Assembly (NCBI GenBank): GCA_002989075.1
Contig: PSQN01000004.1
Location: forward strand, 1,736,001 to 1,800,000
From: Arthonia radiata
Lineage: Eukaryota; Ascomycota; Arthoniomycetes; Arthoniales; Arthoniaceae
Reading direction: 5' to 3'
DNA: 64,000 nt
Both the position numbers and the translations under genes were made by a program. The notes below the pieces were generated by a model that was not told the origin of the DNA, did no database searches, and saw only the letters and a program-made list of their open reading frames with translations. Below are positions 57,301 to 64,000 of the stretch, one piece after another; position 1 is the stretch's first letter; each line of letters begins with the position of its first letter.

Positions 57301-57709
57301 ACTGTGGCGTAGCGAGTTGAGTAAGCCGTGGACGTCGAGACGGTTGGCCAGATGTTCGCAACGACGACGGTCGAAGTGAGGTAGTTGCCTGCACCGGGTA
57401 GCAGAGCACGGGTGCCACCAGAGACGTAGGAAGCCAGTGGCGGCAGATCAGTGAGGATCGTAGGTGTGCCAGTTGCGGAAGTCGAGCCAGGAGCATAGGC
57501 ATCAGGAACGTCAGAGTAGGTTGCAGCAGGTGGAGTGCTTGATGGAGTGCCACCGTAACCGACTTGACGCTCAGCAATGTGTACAGCTTTTGTGGCAAGC
57601 AAAGTCAGCATGAAGAGGATTGAGGTTGTTGAAGGGACTCACCGTGGTAGGGGAGTCGAAGGGCAGAGGCTGCAGAGGCCCAAGCCACGGCAATGTTGAG
57701 CAGCTGCAT
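54306..57709 (-). CDS. Repeat-rich GPI-anchored cell-surface protein
   Basis: Exons 57709-57643 and 57586-54306 encode 1115 aa. The 56-nt intron lies just after the signal peptide (MQLLNIAVAWASAASALRLP). The mature chain is almost wholly Ser/Thr/Pro/Gly/Tyr/Val, suited to heavy O-glycosylation. Only a few Cys occur, near residues 105-140. At least four 58-residue tandem repeats (SSTVVVTAPAGYPVTSV, LPPSYGG, VVITGSSGSALTTVTP) occupy roughly residues 580-835, and four TPTG units occur near 275-290. The C-terminus has a hydrophobic stretch (STLALSLFIVALFIW) after small residues, a typical GPI-attachment signal. A role as wall-linked mannoprotein or adhesin is inferred. It is divergent from another GPI-type gene. 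Confidence 0.82.
55195..55960 (-). repeat. 174-bp coding tandem repeats
   Basis: The landmark ccgtag/ccatag before an aggaggca-like block recurs at 55261, 55435, 55609 and 55783, exactly 174 bp (58 codons) apart. The copies at 55261 and 55435 are more alike than the others (both encode APEGYSVTSVVSLPP), and those at 55609 and 55783 share APAGYPVTSVIPLPP. This suggests stepwise duplication and local homogenisation. Confidence 0.9.
56842..56889 (-). repeat. Four perfect 12-bp coding repeats
   Basis: The unit ggcgtaccagtt is present four times in a row and encodes TPTG repeats on the minus strand. Perfect identity suggests recent, length-variable slippage within the GPI-anchored protein gene. 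Confidence 0.9.
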
Positions 57710-58452
57710 GGTGAACAGTGAGCGGGATGCCGACTGTTGGAGGGATTGGATGATGCTGCTGGAGTAGTGATTGCGTGACTGAGGGCTGTTGATTGCTGGA
57801 TGTGAGAAGTGCCTTGCTCAAACCAAGAGAGGAGGAGATGGATGGGAGGACGAAGAAGAAGAGACGAAGATGCTGATGGATGGGTGGCACGAAAGAGTGG
57901 ACGAGGTGGAGGAGAGGAGGAAGAAAGGAAGATGAAGGGCGGGGACGTAAAGTAGAAAATGCCGTCAGCAGAATGGTCCGTGAGCATGTTGAGCTCATCG
58001 ATACCGTGCTGAGCAGGCACCGACGGAGACGGGGGAAGGAGGGGAGGGTAAACAAACGCAATATCCGCCACTCGAGGCAGTCACCGCCTTCTGCTCCTTC
58101 CCAATCCACACCGCCACCAGCTCAAATCGCAACTCATTCTGCCGGCGACTTCCCTACATCACCATGCCCACTTTCCTGTCGCGCCGAGACTGGTGACAAC
58201 TTGAAGCAGACATCACGGCGACTGCAGTACGGCCACCCCCAAAGTATCCAATAACAGCAATGGCGGCCTTTGGAGAACGGGCAGCAGCCGTTGTTATTGC
58301 TACAACGCGGCCGCATCGCATCTACCAAGTCTCGTCCTGACCTTGCTCCGACCCTGCGTGCTCGCTCTCCACATCTCATCAATCCATTCCATCCCGCTAC
58401 TTTTGGCTCAACATATCATCTTCCATCGTCCATCATCAATTCTCATATCACC
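57710..58452. promoter_or_regulatory. Shared divergent promoter of two surface-protein genes
   Basis: 743 bp separate the starts of two outward-facing genes, both encoding secreted, GPI-type Ser/Thr-rich proteins. No regulator site can be named. The layout suggests co-expression. Confidence 0.4.
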
Positions 58453-59477
58453 ATGCATACCACCACTCTTCTTTCTGCTAGCTTTCTAGCCGTCTTGTGT
58501 TCAGGCTCCTACGGTATCCTCCCCGTCGAGAAAGGCGATGTTGGACGCTGCTTAAACGGTGTTACGGATGGCTGCCCGAAGGTGAGCTCGCAGTCTCCAC
58601 GTCCTTGGCCATGAAGCTCCTCACCACCCCTTCTTTGCCCCGGCTACCGGCGTGGGTGCCACAGATCTGTTTTACATCCACAACCTCACTCAATTATGCT
58701 GTTCGATGTTCGCTATGCTCACACCTTGTCCAGAACCTCCCAGTCCCCAAGTCAGAGCCCCAAGGGCGAGGCCTCTCTCCGAAACTCAGTGACGCCGCCG
58801 CTTTGCTTCCTCGATGGCTGTTCGAGGAGTCCATCTCGACCGTCACGGTCACTGCCTCCGTTTGCCTGCCGACAGCAGTTACTGAGCATATGTCAACGGT
58901 CAAGAGCGGTACGACAACCACCTCAAAGGGCCGGCCAAGCAATTCCGAACCTGCTTTCACACCTGCAATTCCCACTGTCAGCTGTCCGATCACTCAAATA
59001 GGAGATGGTCAGCCACAAGCACCGGCGTCTTGCTACTCAGCATCTGCAGCAGGTATACCAGGTCGAAATGGAACCAGCTACGCCCCCATGATCTACAATA
59101 CGCCTGCGAAGACCGATTCTAGCTTGATTCCCACCACTATTACCGCATCGCGGGTGCTCTACTCGTATCAGCCAAAGACGCAGTCAGAGTACCAGAGTCA
59201 GAGCCGAGCAGAGTACTCATCCGCCACCAACAAGCAAGGCCCCGGTAAGTCCTCCACTGGCGCTGATCAGAATAGGCCAATTTGCGGACTGAGGGTCTAC
59301 TGGTGTTTGCTGTTCTTGCTAACTCACGCAGCTCCGAGCCGAACCCCATATCAGACCCCGACTGGAGCCGCCAGCAGTGGTGCGCACTCCAGCGGCGCAG
59401 GCAATATACGTCTTGCCGCATCTGGGCGTTTGCTGGTGGGTATGCTGTCGCTTATTGCTGTGGTGGCTTTGTTGTAA
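58453..59477 (+). CDS. GPI-type secreted Ser/Thr-rich protein
   Basis: Three exons (58453-58581, 58734-59244, 59332-59477) encode 261 aa. The 152-nt first intron joins GCPK to NLPVPK. The second (87 nt, gtaagt to acgcag) is a multiple of three and free of stops, so retention would add 29 residues. A signal peptide (MHTTTLLSASFLAVLCSGSYG) is followed by a Cys-containing N-region (GRCLNGVTDGCP). Then comes VTASVCLPTAV, a Ser/Thr-rich body, and a hydrophobic C-terminus (LLVGMLSLIAVVALL) typical of GPI attachment. Family unknown. It is divergent from the large repeat protein and converges on vps41. Confidence 0.7.
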
Positions 59478-59657
59478 GGATAGTGTGTGTCGGGCATGGA
59501 CAGCGTGGCCGGTGGCAGGCCGTATTTCCAATCAAGGGGTTTGGGGAATTGTTTCGCCGAGGATGGTCTATTTTGGTATTCTTGATCGTTTTGTGAGCAG
59601 CGCTTGGGGGCTCTACGTAGCTCTCTTATGAAGCAACTTTCAGGCTCGCCTTGCTTT

Positions 59658-62600
59658 TCAACCCCCAACGGCCTTCTTAATCCTCTCCCGCTCACACTTC
59701 AAACAACCTCGTCCCGCAATTACCCGCCCAATCATTTGCATTCTCGCCACCTTACTCCCCACGCGTCCTCTTCGCCACCCCACATCACTACTGTCCAGCT
59801 CACTCGATGCCGCTTCAAGCTTTCGTTGCACCTCCTCGACGAGTCGACGATTCGACGAGTTCTCAAAGGCACTGAAGAGACATGTCAGATGGTAGGCATG
59901 CCCGCAATGATACGCGATGACGTGATCCTGCTGTGGTTCGGAGCCTGAAGAAGACGACGATGAAGGCCGGACGGTGTGAGTGTATGGGTCGTCGCATATG
60001 GCGCAATTAGGACTCTTTACTTGCGTGGTGGAAGCCTGAGTTGGCTGCGTGCTGCCCTCATCTGTGAGCTCTCCTTTGCCGGCGGGCCTTGAAGGCGTTT
60101 CAACAGAAGATTCAGAGCCAGGCTCAATCTCGAAGGCCACGCCGCTCTTCCGACCGGCGACGACTTCTTGCATTACAGCCATGATCTCACTGCGCAGGAC
60201 CTGTGCCGCTCCAGCTGCGATGCTGCGTTGGACATCCGCGTCCTTAACGAGCCGCTCCAGCGCAGCTTTGAGACCAGGCACCTCCATTCCGTCGGGGATT
60301 TTCCGCACAAGCTCAACTGGATCGATGCCATTCTGGCTTTCTTGGTCAGGACCGCCCGCTCCGATGCTGACTTCATGTAGCAGGCCTCTCAGGAATGCCG
60401 GCCGCTTGATCGAAAACGACAGCAAGTCATCCCACAACGATTGATCGTCCGTCTCGCGACAGAACGAGATCGCCCACTTGATCTGCTCGTCTTGTGCCTC
60501 GTCGTGGCCAACGGCACCAGCAGCGGAAGGCGGACGACTAGCGCCCTCGCAAATCCGATGCAACGCCTCCTTCACTTGACCCGTGGCAGCCAGGAGATAC
60601 ACCAACTCAGCAGTGAGACCGTGAGCCTCACACTCGGCGCTGGCGTGCTCGAACGAGTACGGGAGCGAGCCACCTGCTGATGCGTCCTCTGCTGCGTCCC
60701 GAGCCCGAAGCAGAGAGTTGAGAAGTGGAGATTCATAGGTGGCGAAGAGTGTAACTGCGAGGTCGCCGTATGGCGTGAGGAGTTGGCGCGTCGTGTTGGT
60801 TGGGATGGTAGGTGCGAAGCGCGAGCGTCGGGTCTGGGCGGCAGACTGATCATCATGCTGTGAGGACACCTCGCCGTTCCAGAGCGTGCGAATGTAGAAG
60901 AAGAGATATGGACGTCCTGCAGGGGAGTGTTGTTGAAATTGTGAGACTGCAGAGGAAACGGGGATGATATTCAGAGAAGCGGCGGAGGCGAGGAGCTCAA
61001 CTGAGTCGGACGAGAGGCCGTCCAGTTCCGAGAGCGGCGCGTTCGCAGCTTGACCGGGTGAGAGGCGAATAGTCGCAAAGTCGTAGACTGAGTCCGCGAT
61101 ACTGGAGAATAACTGATGCTCTTTCACGAGCTCAATAGCAGGATCAGCGTTGCGAGTGAGGAGGTAGCAATGCAATGCGTCGGCGGGACGATTACCGGCT
61201 AGATATAGCTGCGCAAGTGAGTCTTGTAATATACGCCAATCGCGGCCGTCGCCATTTGTTTTCTGGATCGTTGAGTCGCCGGACTCGAGCTTCGACTGAA
61301 TGACTTGCGTTACTCTATCGATGTCGAATAGGTCGGTATCCCAGTTGTTGATCAGCGCTTGTAAACGCACGCGGTCATGATCGACGTAGTGCTCGAGAAT
61401 ATCCTCGTAGCATGAAGGTGCAATTGCGGGCTTGAGCCGTCGAGTGGGCATGTGAGAGCTGATCTCATCGAACTTGTTGGCTTCGGCGAAGGTCGAGATC
61501 CAGTACTCCCATCGCTCAGGAATATCAATGACTTGATTCGCAATCTGGCCAGCATTGTCCCATTGATCGGCTTCAACAAGTTGTTGCACCCACGTATCGC
61601 CAATGAGACGCTTCTCGCGTGCCACAGCGGGCAATCGAGACTTCGCCCGAATGGTCATTGCCGAGCTAGTGGAAGAGCTATCATCGTCAAGGAACTCAGC
61701 GAGCGTTTCATGCGCTTTGGAAGGCGTCTCAGGCCGTGATTGCGGGACCGGTGAGACATGCTGCGGCGCAACGACGTCTGGGTTCTGATCAACATAGTTC
61801 CAGGCCTGCTCGTATCTCTTCTGCTGCTTGAGCCAGGTCAAATGGTCGCCGCCGTCTCGCTTGACCGCAAGCAATGTGTCGAACGGACTGACAATGAATA
61901 TCTTGAGGCCAGGTTTGATGAAAGATGGAGGTAGCCCCCTTGAGGAAGATGACGCTGTGAACGGTCCAGTGGTCACCGCGGTGCTTGCTTGGCTCATTGA
62001 AGTACTCCTTTGATCTGAAGCTACATCACCGCTAGAGCCGCTCATCACACTCGCGCTCGAGCTGAACAGCCGAGTCGCGTTTTTACTCACGTCCCACAGG
62101 CCGTCACCCAGGACACCCAGTGAGCTTCTCGAATCAGCGGCTAGCTGCTTCCTAGCCGAAAAGTAGACGGTAGAAACATGGTAGTCTGCGAAAGAGAGGG
62201 ACTGATAACGATCGAGCTTATCGAGTTCTTCGATATCAAGCTCTTCGCTCTCATTTGAGGAGATGTCGATGAGTCGCATTTCAGGGGGCATGCCATTTTG
62301 TCGCTTGTGGATGCCTTTGCGTGGTATGTCTTGCGTAGATGAAATTTGCCTGTCTTCGTCATCTCGTGTCCTGTAAATCAATGCAAGAAGAAGATGTGGG
62401 GTATATAACGATAAACCACATATAACGCCGTCATCAAATCTAAACCTGCATCTTGTCAGCACCCAAAGGGTTGGTCTATAGCGAGCGCGCATACTTATGC
62501 ACAGAAGGCTCTTTGAATCCCTTTTCGCCACCACGCCGCGCTGCGCTGCCCTCACCATACACATGCAAAAGCCACACGGTGTCGCCCCAGCCCACGAGCA

Positions 62601-63765
62601 ACTGCTCCGTCCTTTTAATAGTCTTACCCGCGCCGTTCGCGTCATTACTAGCCGTCTCATCCTTCTCCAAGTATTTCTCGTTTACCCACTGGATCTTTGC
62701 CTTCCACAGTGCTCCATTTTCTTCCCAAGCCTTTCCTTTCGGCCTGTCGACATGACATATGCGCTTCCACGCGATCTCTTGATCCTCCGTACCAAGCCCA
62801 AAGCTGCTTCTCATGATCTTGATGCCTGTCTCGTTGACCCACGCCACGAACCTTCCACTCAAGCTGAACCGAACGGCGCTGATGGCCCCCTCACCTTGGT
62901 GTAGAATCACGTCTTTACCATTTGAGCTGCCGAGGCCGATCTGCCCGAGCCAGCCTGAAGCCGCCGCTGCTGCGTTGATCGTGTTTGCGTTCTCAGAAGA
63001 CCCCTGCTTCCCGCCTGTTGTGAGGATCAAGTGTCCAGCTAGACCGCCTGACAGGTATGAACGCGACGTCTTGTAATCCGGTGTCACCGCGACGGATTGC
63101 ACAGGTCGAGCGAAGTTGCGCAGCGTGACCTCCTTGGGATCTGTGAGGGAGGAAACGCAAACATGGCCGTCAATTGAGGATGTACCGATGTGAATCAGGT
63201 TCGAGGTTGTCAAAGGTAACCCAGAGGGCGATGGTCGTGTTCGGTTGGTTGTTGGCGATGCTGTCGAGCTTGACCGAACAGACGAGACTGTAGGCGCGCG
63301 GGACGGTGCTGGTGGTCGGTCTGCGGTTTGATCTGGTGTGGCTTGAGCATCTTGCGACGTGCCTGAAGCAGACACTGAAGCAGAATATGGGGAGACCGAT
63401 ATGGATGTAATAGATGCTGTGTGTGCTTTATATGACCGTAGCAGCTCGAGTGAGGGTAGCGCAAAGACGTAGACGCTGCCATTGTGGGTTCCAATGATGA
63501 ACTTGTCCCCACTCGCTATTGAAGCGCTGGCTGAATCCTTGCCTTTTAAGACTTGACTGAGATAACCCGTGAGCTTGGTGTATTTTAAATGCGGCTCCGA
63601 CTCCTCCTCGTCCTCCTCCTCGCTACCGTCCACATCGTCTTTCTGCTGTCGATCGGCCGGAGGGGCTATCGTCGTGGAATCATTGCTCTGGTGTGTGCTC
63701 GCCGGCTCCAAGACGGCTTCTTCGCCATCATCTTGAACCCTTTGATCTCCATTTTGCTCTGCCAT
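59658..63765 (-). CDS. vps41: HOPS subunit Vps41
   Basis: Exons 63765-62495 and 62445-59658 encode 1352 aa. The 49-nt intron joins EPSVHK to FRFDDGVICG. An acidic N-terminus precedes a WD40-like propeller (about 60-650), broken by Ser/Thr-rich insertions (notably 130-190). The clathrin-heavy-chain-like helical repeat region (about 700-1150) and a C-terminal RING-like domain (CAICDDPYTHTV, then HCGHAYHLTCLF, then CLKCERER) follow. As the Rab7/Ypt7-binding subunit of HOPS it tethers late endosomes and vacuoles. Order of domains, length and RING identify Vps41 over Vps8, whose N-terminus differs. The start ATG is in a favourable position and the 5' region lies at the right edge of the window. 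Confidence 0.9.
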
Positions 63766-64000
63766 GCCTGTCCATCACGGGGATGCCATTGAGTAGCTCT
63801 GGTCACCACTCCCATCAACTCATCTGTGGTCAAGCGGACACTCTTTAACCCCGCTTAAAGCCGGGTCATAATGAAGACGCCTTTCCCTTTCATTTGAACC
63901 CTCAGTGAGTACCGCGTCTTGCTCACGCCGTCAGTGGCTTTAGACTGAGTATCAACAGCAAAGCATGACCACTCTTCCACGACTGAACAGCCATCCAAAT

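Overview
The window is nuclear DNA of a filamentous ascomycete (Pezizomycotina; a dothideomycete is my guess, not shown). The evidence is short GT-AG introns of about 48-200 nt in most genes, gene models that match filamentous-fungal families (RpdA with its acidic tail, HosA, ChiB-type chitinase, Nup37, Apc1/BimE), GPI-anchored wall proteins and a fungal STAND gene. I found no bacterial operons, CRISPR array, rRNA, convincing tRNA or intact transposon.

Layout. 1-17.0 kb is chromatin-rich: hosA (class I HDAC), yng2 (ING/PHD subunit of NuA4) and rpdA (second class I HDAC). Between them lie a ChiB-like chitinase, the ESCRT ATPase vps4 and a small coiled-coil gene. 17.0-29.5 kb looks like an accessory island. 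It holds a STAND (NACHT) gene interrupted by in-frame stops, a possible small secreted protein, a 672-aa AT-hook protein with a PD-(D/E)XK-like nuclease signature (resembling DUF7924), an orphan two-exon gene and long gene-free stretches.

29.5-45.4 kb returns to dense housekeeping genes: a four-TM MARVEL-like protein, a BTB protein with an apparent frameshift, prefoldin subunit 6, sds23 (CBS domains), nop9 (Pumilio-type ribosome biogenesis), a RINT-1/Tip20 tether, an unknown protein and a Nup37-like nucleoporin. 45.7-64 kb carries apc1, an AMSH/Sst2-type deubiquitinase, two divergent GPI-anchored surface-protein genes (one with 58-residue repeats) and vps41.

Themes. Histone acetylation and deacetylation (yng2, rpdA, hosA) cluster within 15 kb. 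Endosome/vacuole traffic is represented by vps4, the AMSH-type enzyme, vps41 and tip20. Cell-cycle and nuclear functions are apc1, the Nup37-like gene and sds23. All exon boundaries were worked out by eye from reading frame and splice consensus. They have no transcript support here.
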